From Adiantum capillus-veneris (taxonomy: Eukaryota > Streptophyta > Polypodiopsida > Polypodiales > Pteridaceae), in the NCBI GenBank assembly GCA_014529385.2, contig CM043967.1:134983182-135047181 (forward strand): 64,000 bases of DNA, in the 5' to 3' direction. This document shows, in pieces, positions 10,373 to 22,479 of the stretch. The notes beneath the pieces were generated by a model that did no database searches, was not told where the DNA came from, and saw nothing but the letters and a program-made list of their open reading frames with translations. Position numbers and translations under genes: made by a program. Position 1 is the stretch's first letter. Every line of letters starts with the position of its first letter.

Positions 10373-10871
10373 TTCACCACCATTTAAGTTGATTCACAAA
10401 TTTTTGAAGCTCAATTTCATGTGATGATAGTAACAGATGTACCTCAACATTATATTGCAAATGTCACTAGAAAGTTCTAGAAACACAAAGTTCAACCAAG
10501 ACACAATCTTCAAAGACAACCAAGTATGAAAGCCAAAAATTGGTCACCAACAAAAGACAACACAAATTTCTTAGGCCCATAGCTCAAATGAAGACCGATG
10601 TCCAAGCAAAGTTTATTGAAGAAGATGGTTCATCTCCACCCAACAAAAACCCCGAAGACCTTGAAGCAGATTAGTCAATAACAAGTGTTGTTCAACCATA
10701 GCAAATAGCAACCACAAGAGTTGTTGAGAAAGAAGAGCACCAAGACAAGAAGTAAAAGAGATCAATAGTGCAAAAAGTCAAGAAGCAATAGGAAGTACAA
10801 AAGGCAGTCACTCATTGTCAATTGAGACAGCAAGTGGAAGCACTAATGGAAAATAAAGTATGAAATCCTAA
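10373..10871 (+). repeat. 500-bp direct repeat, copy 1
   Basis: Matches 11477-11984 with small indels and substitutions; shared anchors include TTCACAAATTTTTGAAGCTC and GAAGATGGTTCATCTCCACC. Copy 1 has GATTAG where copy 2 has GATCAG, a C-to-T nonsense change. Confidence 0.88.
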
Positions 10872-11476
10872 GAGGATTAAGTGCAACATTATTTCTCAAC
10901 ATGAAGAAAAGCTATCAAGCAAATCAAAGCTAGACTTTCAACTAGACAAGATTTTCATGTCCTAAAAAACTATGGCCAACCACAATTAGAAGTTTTCTGG
11001 AAAAAAACAAGTAGAATTTTGGGAACATTAAGGAGATTTTGTGCTGAGTTTTTAGCCTTGTAAGAAATTGTTGATGTGGCACAACTATCAAAAAGTAGGG
11101 ATTGGTAAAATTCTTGTAAATAAGATCCAAATTTTTTGGAGGCTGGATATTTAAAATCTACTCTTTAAACACTATCCATTGATATATATCATACATATAT
11201 CGGACATTGCCTTCATATAGTTCTAGAAAAAGGTGATTTTAGATTATTGTAATGGTAACAGAAACTAGTTGATTGAAAAAAATGGTACTCATCCAAAGTT
11301 TTTGGACCTTGGTTCTTTAGAATCTATTTTTCAAGAGCTTTCCAATGATAGGTCATATCATGGTGTTTTGAGCAATGTTTAGAGGAGTTTACCGGGTTGC
11401 TCTCTTTAGTGTAAATTTAATGATGTGGCACCCTTAAAAGACCCAAAAATGAACTTTAAATTTTTCTAATGATCAT

Positions 11477-11984
11477 TTTCACTACCATTTGAATTGATTC
11501 ACAAATTTTTGAAGCTCAACTTCATGTGATGATAGTAACAGATGTAGTAGACAACATTATATTGCAAATGTCACTAGCCTAGAAAGTTCTAGAAACATAG
11601 AGTTCAACCAAGAGGTAATCTTCAAAGACAACCAAGAATGAAAACCAAAACTGGTCACCAACAAAAGACAACACAAATTTCTCAGGCCCATAGCTCAAAT
11701 GAAGATTGATGCCCAAGCAAAGTTTATTGGAGAAGATGGTTCATCTCCACCCAACAAAAACCCCGAAGACCTTGAAGCAGATCAGGCAATAACAGGTGTT
11801 GTTCAACCATAGCATATAGCAACCACAAGAGTTACTGAGACGGAAGAGACACCAAGACAAGAAGTAAAAGAACTCACGATTGTAGAAAGCCAGGAATCAA
11901 TAGGAAGTATAGAAGGCAGACACGCATTATCAACTGAGTCAACAAGTGAAAGTCCTTTTGGAATTTAAAGTCTAAAATCTCCTT
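11477..11984 (+). repeat. 500-bp direct repeat, copy 2
   Basis: Partner of 10373-10871, start-to-start distance about 1.1 kb. The 600 bp between the copies is not duplicated, so this is not a simple tandem array. Confidence 0.88.
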
Positions 11985-12619
11985 CCATAGAGACCTAGCT
12001 AGATCAAGACAAGATTATAAAAAAAGCAAGAAAAGTGACTTTAAGACCACTAATGAGGTTAGCTATAGTCCTGAGTAGTGAAAATGGAACAAGTGTCAGA
12101 TGCAACACTGTGTTGGATAGAGAAGCAGAGTGCAACATGGTTGTAGAAAACATCCAAAGGGTCCTCAAAATTACACCATGCAAATAGGACATTAGAAAAT
12201 CCTAGGTAAGGCTACATGTCAAGGAAAAATGGTTGCTACTCTTAGCATTCAAAATCATGAAGAGCAGGTAAATTTTCAATGAAAGCACTCAAAAAAGTGT
12301 GTACAGATGTCATCCTTGGTCATCAATGGTTAGACCAACACAAAACATAAAAAGGAAATACAATGCTATTACTATCTTTTCCAAGCGGTATCAAGATAAT
12401 GTTACAAGTACCACTATTGTTGGATTCAAAGCTGCAAATGTCAAAAGAATCAGTGTCACATATTACAAAAAAAGGTAACGCCAAAGTGGACCCACAACCA
12501 ACAAGGGTGAAATATGTGAAATCATATGCCTCTACATCCAAGAACCCTCATGGATTAGCTCCTTCAAGAAATTCAAGATTTAGAGAGTCCTAATCATTTT
12601 CTGACCAAAACAAAACCTC

Positions 12620-13926
12620 TATTATGAAGAGACATTTTCTCCCACTTGTCTATGACGATTGTGCATTTTCTATGTGCATTGAGAGCTCATTTTGGTTGGG
12701 ATGTACATCAGTCAGACATTGTTACTGTTTTCTTGAATGGTGACATATTTGAGGAGGTTTATGTAACGTAGCCTTGTGGTTTTGTCAAATAAGGACAAGA
12801 GGATAAGGTGTGAAAATGTATCAAAGCTTTGTATGGGTTGAAGCAATCTCCTCGTGCTTGGTATGAGAAGGCTGACGCTCATTTGGTCAAACGTGGATTT
12901 TGTAAAAATTCAACAAAAAGCAAAATATATGTAAAGCGTGAGGGTGATTTACTTCTCATTGTGGTTCTTTATGTAGATGATTCTTTGATCACTAGACCAA
13001 GTGAGAGACATATTACTGAATTTAAGGCTAATTTGAATGCTACTTTCAAGATGAAAGATTTAAGGCTGTTGCATCATTACTTGGGTATACAATTTAAGCA
13101 GTGTGACGGTGGTATTGCCTTGTGTCAAAAACTTTACATAGAGACTTTGCTATGTAAGTTTGGACTTGAGGATTGCAAACCTATTGTCACTCCCATGGAA
13201 ATAGGTTTAAAATTGAGTCTTCATGATGCTAGTGATTTTGCAGATATCACTCTTTACCAAATTGTTGTTGGATGCCTCATTTATGTATGCAACATGAGTC
13301 CGGATATTCAGCTTGTAGTCTCACATGTCAATAGATTTATGCATAGCCTAGGATCTAACCATTGGTAGGCTGTCAAGAGGATTTTTTGCTACCTAAGTGG
13401 TACTTTATATCTTGGCTTGTTTTATCCCAAGGGGGGATCATTGTTGCCAAACTTGCATGCTTTTTTGGACTCAAATTGGGTTGGTTGTTTTGACATGCGA
13501 GTGTCCACGAGTGGTTTTTGTTTCATGCTTGGCAGTTCATGTATATCATGGTTGAGCAAGAAGAAACCTAATGTGCCCACTTCTAGTTGTGAGGTTGAGT
13601 ACATGGAAGTCTTCACAGCTACAGTTGAGTGTGTATCACTTAGACGCCTTATGGATGATTTGGGTGTTGGACAAGACACTACCAACACTATCTACACTAA
13701 CAGTTAGAGCGCATTGTCACTTGCGAGGAACCCAATTTTCCATGCTCACACAAAGCACATTGAGGTGCATTACCACTATGTTAGGGAGAGGCTCTTAGAA
13801 AGAAAGATTATCTTGGCTTTTGTGCCAACACAGGACAACCTTACAGATATTTTCACAAAGGTATTGTCTTGTGAGAAGTTCGAAGCTTTCCACAAAGCTT
13901 TGGGCTTACTCCTCTTTGTAGATTGA
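12620..13926 (+). pseudogene. pol: Copia pol copy 1: reverse transcriptase and RNase H
   Basis: Begins abruptly at ATTATGAAGAG, truncated inside RT. RT shows YGLKQSPRAWYEK and an intact YVDD box (12970-12981); then HYLGIQF and the connection. RNase H follows (VSTSGFCFMLGSSCISWLSKKKP and SCEVEYME) and ends with HTKHIEVHYHYVRERL and PTQDNLTDIFTK, the usual C-terminus of copia pol. In-frame stops near 12769, 12790 and 12811, plus TAG 13366-13368 (copy 2 at 59108 has CAG) and TAG 13705-13707. It would copy RNA to DNA if intact; here it is dead. Copy 2 of the same family lies at 58078-59655. Confidence 0.9.
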
Positions 13927-14001
13927 TCATGTCCTCAAAGCATGGCACTTCCCTTTACTCGTGTGCTAGCTCTCATTCACTGCATCACTCTAGGGGAGAT
14001 T

Positions 14002-14225
14002 TGCTACCATATACATGTGGTAGTGATGTGTATGAACACACTTAGGACCACCGGGGCATTTTTCCCCTCACTAGGAGGTTTTTCCCCCCGTACATTATAT
14101 ATACGCCCATCATTCTAGGGCTATCTATCTTTCCATTGCACACTAAGTAAAACACTCTCTGTTGTGTGCCTTGAGCTTCCTTTGTCTTCTTCAAGATGTG
14201 TTTTCTTGCAATCCTAATTCCAACA
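14002..14225 (+). repeat. Probable copia 3' LTR (copy 1)
   Basis: Follows a purine tract CTAGGGGAGA about 65 bp after the pol stop. Opens TGCTACCATATACATG (with an inverted CTACCA/TGGTAG), contains TTATATATACG near 14094 as TATA box, and probably ends TTCCAACA. No second LTR copy in the window, so ends are tentative. Confidence 0.5.
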
Positions 14226-15762
14226 TCCTCTTTATCAATTGCTTAGAAAGAATCAAAAGTTAAAATGGAAAAATGCACAAGTAAAACCCATGAAAAAGCG
14301 AAAGGAGTTTCTCCATTCATCACCAACTTTGAGAAAGGTCGATTATGAGTGTAAATGGCTAGTAATTGTGACAGTCTACACCAGTCCTACAAGAATTGGG
14401 TGGGCAATATGGAAAGATGATGAACAAGGACACAGGTATGTGGTGATATTTGGATCAAAGGTACTAAGTTCTCACCAAAGAAACTATCCACAAATAAAGA
14501 GAGAGTGGGATATGGTTATAGCCTTGAAAAGAGTACCTAATTGGAGCATGTGTGGTTGTAGAAATAGACTGTCTACCACTTCTTGGAATGATTACAAGCC
14601 GCTCAACGCTAGACATTGCTATGTTGCGGTGGATTTCCTACATTAAGTAATTAGATCCCAAGTTTAAGCACATTGCAGATAAAGACAATATAGTGGCAGA
14701 TATGCTATCAAGGGCAAGGTATGAAGATGAGTCATAGATGATTGATGAGGGAGATGATGTGAGCACAAAGTTCTATTCTATGTCTCATGGCAAAAGGTAA
14801 CAATGTTTGCATGTCTAATCCACTTGAATTGTTCTTGAAAGAGCTTTATGAAGGTGATTGGCTTATTATTGAAATCTACTTGAGTACTCTAATAGGACAG
14901 GATGATTGGTCTGAACAAGAATTCAAGAGGATATGTAGAAAAGAATATGGGTACTTTTTGAGGATGGTTACTTGTGGGAGCATCCTAAACAAAAGGGTTA
15001 CACCACAAAGGGTTATATGTAAAAAAGAGACTCAAGTAAAGCTCATGCAAAAATTTCATGAGAGTCTATGGGCTGGACACAGGCGTGTGTGGGAAACCTT
15101 CTCCAAGTTGAAAGAAAATTTTGGTGGAAGGGTATGTATAAAGATGTATCTCAACTTGTAGAGTCATGTGTAACTTGTCAAATGTATTCAAATGTTTGAC
15201 ATCATGATGGGTTGCACCCTACGTGTCCACTAGCTATGCACTATAAATGGATTGTGGATCTAGTCACAATGCCTTTAGGACTCTGGCAAATTAGATACTT
15301 AGTCCTTGCACGAGAGGACCTAACTAACCAGGTTGAAGGGCGAGCATTAAGAACAAAACCTCAGAAGCTGTATGCAAATTTGTTCTTGATGAGGTGATTT
15401 TCCATTATGGTTGTGTGTAAGTTCTCAAAAAGATGGTTTGGATCATGTGTTGTAAAGAATATGCATGAAAATGCTACTTACAACTTGTCTAAACTAGATG
15501 GTACCAAAGTAAAGGCTCCCATTGCAAGGAAAAGGATCAAAGTGTTTAAGAGAAGAGAAGACAGTGATCCCCAGAAGATGTTGAGGAAGAGGAAGAGCAA
15601 AACAAAGGTGAAGATTGAAGTGAAGATGAAGCATTGAAATCTATTAAGAAAGATGAAACCTATCAATAAAGATGAAATCATGGAAGATCTATAAGGTAAT
15701 TAAAGTTTCAAAAAATCAAATGTGGAACATACCAGAGGATGTGCCGGTTTATAGGGGGTGGA
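14226..15762 (+). pseudogene. pol: Ruined Ty3 pol: RNase H, integrase zinc module and integrase tail
   Basis: RNase H-like: RKVDYECKWLVIVTVYTS, then IGWAIWKDDEQG, FGSKVLSSHQRNYPQIKRE, and DNIVADMLSRARYEDES near 14685-14735 once stops are ignored. Integrase: an HESLWAGHR zinc-module piece near 15055, a CVTCQMYSN-like Cys pair near 15165, then only the first part of the core. The sequence jumps near 15395 to the tail (WFGSCVVK, NATYNLSKLDGTKVKAP, KRIKVFKRRED). Most of the DDE core is thus deleted. Same lineage as the minus-strand tail at 62275-62535. Confidence 0.75.
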
Positions 15763-16850
15763 TGTCGTGTTGTAGCATGTACATAGTGGGAACGAATGCT
15801 ATGAGATTTATTTTGTGACTTTTTAGATACATAAGTATATCTTTTATATTATACATATGTAGATCTAAGTATAATAATAATCTTTCCATCTCATCCTATT
15901 CTTTCAAGGGTGATATATTCTTTCTTTACTATTACTAAAGTATTATGGGAAAAAGCGTCAATAGATGCACCACTTTAACTTAGGAAAAAAACATTGGTTC
16001 TTTCTTTTTACTATCCCATTCTCACACTACACTCTAGCTAGATCCTATAGCTAGTGTAATTTCCAATATATATATATATTCTATGTATTATTTATATTTT
16101 TCTTATAACTCTTTTTTAATAGCTACTAGGAAGGAATCAAATCCTAGTGGGACACTAGCTTGCATGATTTTCAGAGATACACTTATTTTAATGCATTATT
16201 TCAAGGATAATTATAAAACTTTGTCAAGGAGAAATGTCATGATTTCATATTTTATGAGGTGTCTATTGGAATGAAATGAAAATTTAGGCTAAGGGGACCA
16301 CAAGAAGACTTTTGCTACTAGAAAGATACCCTATTTTGATGTTTTTGTAACACATGTTTTCAATACACATTGGAGAAAGTGTATAAAATAGGGGTCATAG
16401 CTGATGAGATGATTTTTTTTCTCTTATTTTTATGTTTTTATTTGGAGCCATAGTTGAGGAGATATGCTCAAAATGGTGGACCGCAGTCTGCCCACATCAT
16501 GCAGGGACAACCCATTTCAAACTTTGCTAGTTCCTATTTACGCTGGATCCTCTCTTTCTTGTGTAACCATTGGGGACTCCCTTCACCTATAAACGGGGAC
16601 CTGTTATTCTTTAAAAAACATTCATTAGAGAGTGAGAGGATCAATACCTAATTGTACTTAGCCATAAACATAAGCCTAAGACTACAATTTCTCCTTGAGG
16701 AAGACTAGCCAATCTTGTAAGCAATCCTTGTAAGATCAACTCTCTATCAAAGAAAGATTTCAATTTGGTGCATCATTCAAGGCTGGAAGGCTTCCCTCTC
16801 CTTCTCTCTAGATCAAATTGGCAAATAAATCGCGAAAGGTTATCAAACAA
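15763..16850 (+). repeat. Ty3 LTR, start well defined, end uncertain
   Basis: A purine tract AGGGGGTGGA (15753-15762) precedes TGTCGTG. The same tract and LTR start occur on the minus strand at 62221-62234. TATAAACGGGGACC near 16590 is a plausible LTR promoter; the right edge is a guess from the change in sequence character. Confidence 0.5.
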
Positions 16851-19324
16851 GGTGTGTTTTGATTTGTGATTTTTTTGGTTTCTTGATGTTTTGCTTTTCA
16901 CCTCTAGCCCAACCCTTACCTCTATCTCTATTTTCTAACCTAGCTATTATCCACTTCTAATTCTAAACCCACCCTTACCTCTATCTATACATCTACTTCT
17001 ATCCATGTCTCCATCTCTCTTGTGTCCTAATTACTGAAGGCATTCAAGATACAACACTCCGCCAAAGCTACGATGAACCTTCTTGGAGAGCTAGGCTAAT
17101 GCACATGGTGAGTAGCCAATTCGTTACACTCTCACAAATCTCTCTCACTCTTAGAAGCTTATTATCTCTACAAACTTATTGCTATAGGTATATCTCTCCC
17201 CGCAGTATCCTTATTGCCTACAAGAAAGAATAGGGCTTGGGAGGTAAAATTCTCTTATCTTCACTTCTCTCACATCTACATTTTGCACATACTAGAATTA
17301 TCCTGGATGAATAATCCACATGATGTGAATTTCTATTGCTTCCACTCTATGAAAACTATTACAATTAACAAATGGAGTAGTCATAAAATACACTTCCAAC
17401 AACATATAGTGTTTCTCTTTGGCCCAGAAAGGCCCAATGAAATACTTCTTTCACTGGATCCCGTCATATTACCCCTTCTAGACTATAAATTTTCTTTTGA
17501 TATAAGTGTAGTTATTTTTCTATGAACCAAGAGGATTTGTACACACAATTAATCCAATCACCAGACAAAGTATTTATATCATAGTAAGCACAAAACTATA
17601 GCTCTAAAGAACAATTCATAGCTTGTTTGGTCGGCAAAGGTTAAATGCCATTAACTCATCTATTAATCCTTTCATACTACCCATCATAAGATATGACCAA
17701 ATCCTTGACGTTTTCATCTTTGTGTTGTTTTGATTTTCTCTTTTGTGTTCTTTCTTTATGTTTGTGAGTGCAAGAGAGAGAGAATGGGGCTTCTTTGATT
17801 GTACTCCCTCTACCAAACTCTAGACTTCATGGCATCAAAGGCAAGGTGTTTTTTCGGCAAGACCGCAAGATTCCCGACAACATACACACCCCTCAAGAAT
17901 CAACATTCATGCACCACTCACACAACTTCCATCACATAAACCACCAACACATGCTTTTCAAGATCACCATTTAACACAAACACGCTGCAATGGCTCATTC
18001 CCTCGATTTAGACACACACACAACTCTATCTTACTCTCTTTTCAAACCACCACTGGTTTGGGGGATACACACATAAACACTACCGACATTTCAGAAAAAC
18101 ACAAAAGAGAGGGGGGAGATAGAAAACGCCACCAAGAAAGAGGAATGTATTGATCTTGTTTAGCAGAACACTCTTACAACCATATAAGGGCCAAAATGGC
18201 AAGCATCACAAAAGAAAAAAGCCTCCCAAGCTCCTCACTTGTCTCCCACAGACCCAAACTATGCAAAAAAAAACCCAAAAATGATTTTAAAAAAAAAGGT
18301 TTGTTTTATAGGAGCTCCAATCCAATTTTAGCAAGTTGTGATGCCTTTTTTAGCAATTTTTCATAAGAGCTTCACTTTGCATGGTTGTGCCAACTTGGTA
18401 AACTCTTATTTTCTCTCTTTCTTTTGCATGTGGGATAGGCTAGCAATAGTGGGGGAGGGCCTTTGCCTGCAAACATTTGATGCCCTTCTAGGGTGGGAAC
18501 GAGCTCTCTGTAGGAGCTACCACATCATGTACTCCATGCTACCATCCAATAATGGCCACTGTCGACGATGCCTACTTCCGCACAAAACCGCCCCTTGTCG
18601 GTCACCATCATCGCCTGCATAGCGCCGCGAGGCCTCCACCATATCCACCATGCTAGAGAGGTGTCTCTCTCCTTCTTGTGCTCTACAAAGGGCTCACAAA
18701 CCACTACATATAGAGTGAGATACTCACTTGTGCCTTTGTAAGTGGGTTCAAGGCCCCCTACCACGTGGCAGTTTGGTAGCCAACACCCCCCCTTGTGGTA
18801 CTCACAAACCATCCATAAAAGTTCAATTTTTCCTCCCCACATTTAATCTCTTATCATTCCCTACTTATGAATTAGATACCCGGGCCAAAAAACTCTATCA
18901 AAATTTCACATTGCCGACTTCGACCCGTGAAAGCCCCATTGCATTCCTACTCTTTGGAGCCCTCAAACTTTGAGCCAGTAAAAACCATCTGGCACCATCT
19001 GTCATACATCTGCTCCAAATTTGTACATGGCATACCTCTGCACTTTGAACCCTGATCGACATGTCGTAAATTTCTACAACCTTATCATGCCACATAGCAT
19101 CCATACAAACCCTAGCAAGCCAAAGAAAACACCATATGGCATGCCTATCGATGCAACCAACTTGGCACACTGTTGGTCGCGACAAATATTCAACTAGTCA
19201 TAACTTACCCATTCAAGCTTTGATCGATGATCCAGAATAAACGGCATGCTCCAAAACTTGAGCACTTCAAAACTACCCAATTGACATTAGCTCTGACCAT
19301 CCATCTACACTTGCATTATCTGTA
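16851..19324. other. Unassigned non-coding stretch
   Basis: Alternating CT-rich and AT-rich sequence with no supported gene. Frames of up to about 105 codons on both strands show no family resemblance. Confidence 0.5.
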
Positions 19325-19850
19325 AAGCTTACCAAACTAGTGAGGTGGTCCGGGGTGGGCAACAAGAGAGGGGACCTCTAAACACCCCTCAAGGCTCCCG
19401 TGCTACTCAATTGGGGTTGGGGCAACCACAAGCAAGAAAAAACAACAAACCCATAGCCAAACAAGTGAAGGGGCACCACCTAGTTATGGTAGGCAAACTA
19501 GGATGCAAGAGAGATTTTATCACAACCAAGAAGATGCGCCACAAAACACACACAAGCAATATCACACCAACACACACACACACACACACAATGGAGCAAG
19601 AGAGAGTCAAAGCAAAGGGAAGAAGGAGAGGAATGGAACTTGTGTAATACCTTGTTTATGAATTGCAAATGGAGATAGTTTTTTATGATGCTATCGTAGA
19701 GCTTGTACAAAAACTAACTCAATGCTTAGTGAATGCTAAACATTGCCAACACATACACAAACATTATCTTAGGGTGTGGGAGACCACTCAACACAATACC
19801 CTCTTACAATGGACACAAAATTGGCAATGAAAACACACTAGCACACTTTC
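19325..19850 (-). repeat. R1 repeat, inverted copy
   Basis: Reverse complement of 7125-7615; contains its own (AC)n tract at 19570-19590, located inside the repeat rather than at its end. Confidence 0.75.
19570..19590. repeat. (AC)n microsatellite
   Basis: About 10 AC units within the inverted R1 copy. Confidence 0.95.
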
Positions 19851-20735
19851 TCAAATAAGATCAAATGATAGAAACTTAAAATACACAAGTCACCTCGAAT
19901 TCACCAAACTGTATTGCACAAGTGGAAGGACGAAGATTTGAACATCGAATCACGCCTTTGATGCATGAAACCTCAATTTATTGATGATGAAGGAACATAT
20001 ACAATAGTAGTTTTGAGATTTTGAACTCACACTCTCTCACTTGCAATGTGTAGCTTGAAAGCTTCTCTCACACAAAAAGTGAAGCTTACAAAGTGATTGC
20101 TACGCCTAAGTCTCTCCTCACGCATAGAGTGTTGGGGTGCTATGTGAGATATTGCAGGTTCTTTTACAAGAAGGCAACGAGTCTATTTATAGGTTGAAGA
20201 CCCTCATTAAGATTATTTGGAAATCCTAATTTACAAGCTAACAAATTTGGAAAACTTTTTAACTCTTAGCGGGCATAATCATGAGCCATATTGACACCAT
20301 CTAAATGCCAGGTTAAGAATATGTATGTAAGAGAGATTACACTAATTTTGGTAAAATCTATGCAAACTAATAATAATTATAACTAATTTTTCTTTACTAA
20401 AAAGCTAAAAACAACAAATAATCAACAAAAATTAATAAGTTGAGCCAAGGAAGTCGGAATTGACATTTGAAAGCAAGCACCAAAACTTCAAAGCAAGGGC
20501 TTTGAACATGGAAAATATGGAAATATTTGGCACACAACGGATTTTGAGCCAATTTCTAAAGGATCAAAACTGCAGATTAAAGGCCATTTGTCACCTGAAT
20601 ATCAAAATGAAGAACGGTTTGAACTGCAAGTGATATGAACCGCAAGAGATGATCAATGGAGGTAAGTATGAATGGGGCGTTCCAGGTAGATTGGGAACAT
20701 ATAGCCGAATGGGGCAACATAAGCTCATTTGCAGC

Positions 20736-20739
<4 letters not shown>
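19851..20739. other. Unassigned; possible minus-strand LTR promoter
   Basis: On the minus strand CCTATAAATAGACTC near 20187-20201 is a good TATA box reading toward the inverted R1 copy, so R1 may be the R-U5 part of an LTR whose U3 lies here. No terminal motifs confirmed. Confidence 0.35.

Positions 20740-20813
<74 letters not shown>
20740..20813. repeat. (GA)n microsatellite
   Basis: About 37 uninterrupted AG units. Confidence 0.98.
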
Positions 20814-20816
<3 letters not shown>

Positions 20817-21110
20817 ATAGAAGCATAGAGTTTTCTGCCTTGTTTCTTCTCACTGCAACTACCTCGGTAGCTCTTACTACACTAGATTCGACAGGTATGA
20901 TCATTAACCCTACAAGAACATGTATGTATGCCCCATACTGCATCAACATTACCAAAACAACATATCAGAGCAGATCAAAGCCACAAAATCTGCAAGTTGT
21001 TAAGGCCCATGGGGGACTTTAAAACTCACCCAAAACCAAAAACTTTTCATCAACGGACCCCTGGTAACTGGCAGAATCAGGTAGTGCAAAAACAATTGCA
21101 AAGGGTGGTG

Positions 21111-22274
21111 GAACATGGATCGTGATCCATGTTCTCCAAACCCTAAAATTTGAGAAATTTGCACAGTAGCATCCCCATATGCCCTGGAACAACTTCCACT
21201 AGATGAAATTTCAAAATGCCTCCCAACATGGAACGTGATCCATGCACCTTTTTGCTAAAATCAGGGCAAGAGTGGTTCACTAAATGGAGGAAGCAAAAGT
21301 ATGACTAACCATGCAAAAATAGTCACAAAAAGGGCTTTTAAAATCATCAAATCCTCATGGTTTGTTGTTACCTTCAGTTTTCAAATTGTCTTTTGGTAGT
21401 AATCAAAGGAAAAATGCTTTGTTTCCAACAAAAACTCATGGAGTAGCGTTAGGAGAAGAGTGTGAAGCTATCCCATGGGCCAGAGTAGCAAATGGAACTT
21501 TTTAGGACTCTATTCCAAAGCCATCTAAAACAGAAGGGAGTCCGGAAGAAAATGAAAGACAATCATCAAGGAGATGTAACTTAAAGGTGTAATTAGGGTC
21601 AAATCAAAGCAAAAGAGTACCTGCAAAATTGAGCAAATTGCCTGGACCAATTTCCCCTTTCAGATAGATTCAGATACTGATGAAAATTGGTCAGAAGCTA
21701 GGCAAAGCTGTGCTTTTCGGACACAAATCATCTAGAATCAAGGTAGCAACAGATGTCAGTCAAAGGAAGTGCCCAAAAGTGGTTTCAAAAAACCAATATG
21801 GTCAAGACAGGAAAAACATGGCCATAAACTGGGAAATTGAGTAAACATAAGGAAAAACATGTCCACCCAACATGGATCGCAATCCATGTACCTTTTTGCC
21901 CAACCAAAGAAAAATTCATACCATCTTGCCCAGTATATTCAACAAAGCCCAGCCATGAAGTTTCAAGTCATTTGGATTCCAAAATCCACATCAAAATGCC
22001 AAATTTCTTTAAGTCTGAGGATGATTTCAAAAAATTGACCTAAGTACCAAACCAATGATCCGAATCCCAAAAAGATTGGGCCAAGGCACCATCTTGATGA
22101 CCCGTACCAGTTGGTATCATTAGATCTTCAATATGTTACCAAACATGGATTGCGATCCATGTTCCTCAAACCCCAACCAAAGAAATTTGCATAGTAGCAT
22201 CCCCACGTGGATGGGAACAACCTCCACTAGTTGAAATTTCTAGATACTTCCCAACATGGATCGTGATCCATGCA
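21111..22274. repeat. Region with five copies of a GATCCATG palindrome
   Basis: Copies: 21111-21134 (perfect: arms GAACATGGATC and GATCCATGTTC around GT), 21227-21244, 21869-21890, 22142-22163 and 22253-22274. The first two and last two sit in the same 140-160 bp context (TTTGCACAGTAGCATCCCC between them), so a block was duplicated about 1.03 kb apart. The central copy is single. No coding frame explains it. Confidence 0.9.
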
Positions 22275-22479
22275 CCTTTTTGCCATAATTCATCTATTAC
22301 CTTATGCACTTGTGCCTATAGTAATGCTAGATCCATTGGTGAAATTTGGGGTAGTTTGACAAATTTATGCTCATTTTTTATTTTATGGTCAAAGTTTGCA
22401 TTTTCTTCAACTTTTTGACATATTTAATCGATTGCTAAATCTTCTTTCCAATCTGAAACTGACCTTAGGATTCCTTGAA

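Larger units (their letters stand above)
10373..12600 (+). pseudogene. Ruined Ty3-type gag/protease region with direct duplication
   Basis: Conceptual reading of 11480-12600 gives a hydrophilic Glu/Pro/Lys-rich stretch (EDGSSPPNKNPEDLEAD) followed near 12070-12350 by retropepsin-like sequence: a damaged catalytic area (NTVLDREAECNMV) and VILGHQWLDQH, the hydrophobic-Gly motif at the end of Ty3 proteases. Many stops and shifts. The first part (10373-10871) repeats at 11477-11984. Element identity beyond Ty3-like is uncertain. Confidence 0.5.

Noticed and set aside
20740-20813. Frames of repeated Arg-Glu or Leu-Ser across the GA microsatellite
   Set aside because: Products of the dinucleotide repeat, not genes.
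21111-22274. CRISPR-like array
   Set aside because: The repeats are palindromic but irregularly spaced (about 110 to 640 bp), without uniform spacers, and the context is eukaryotic.
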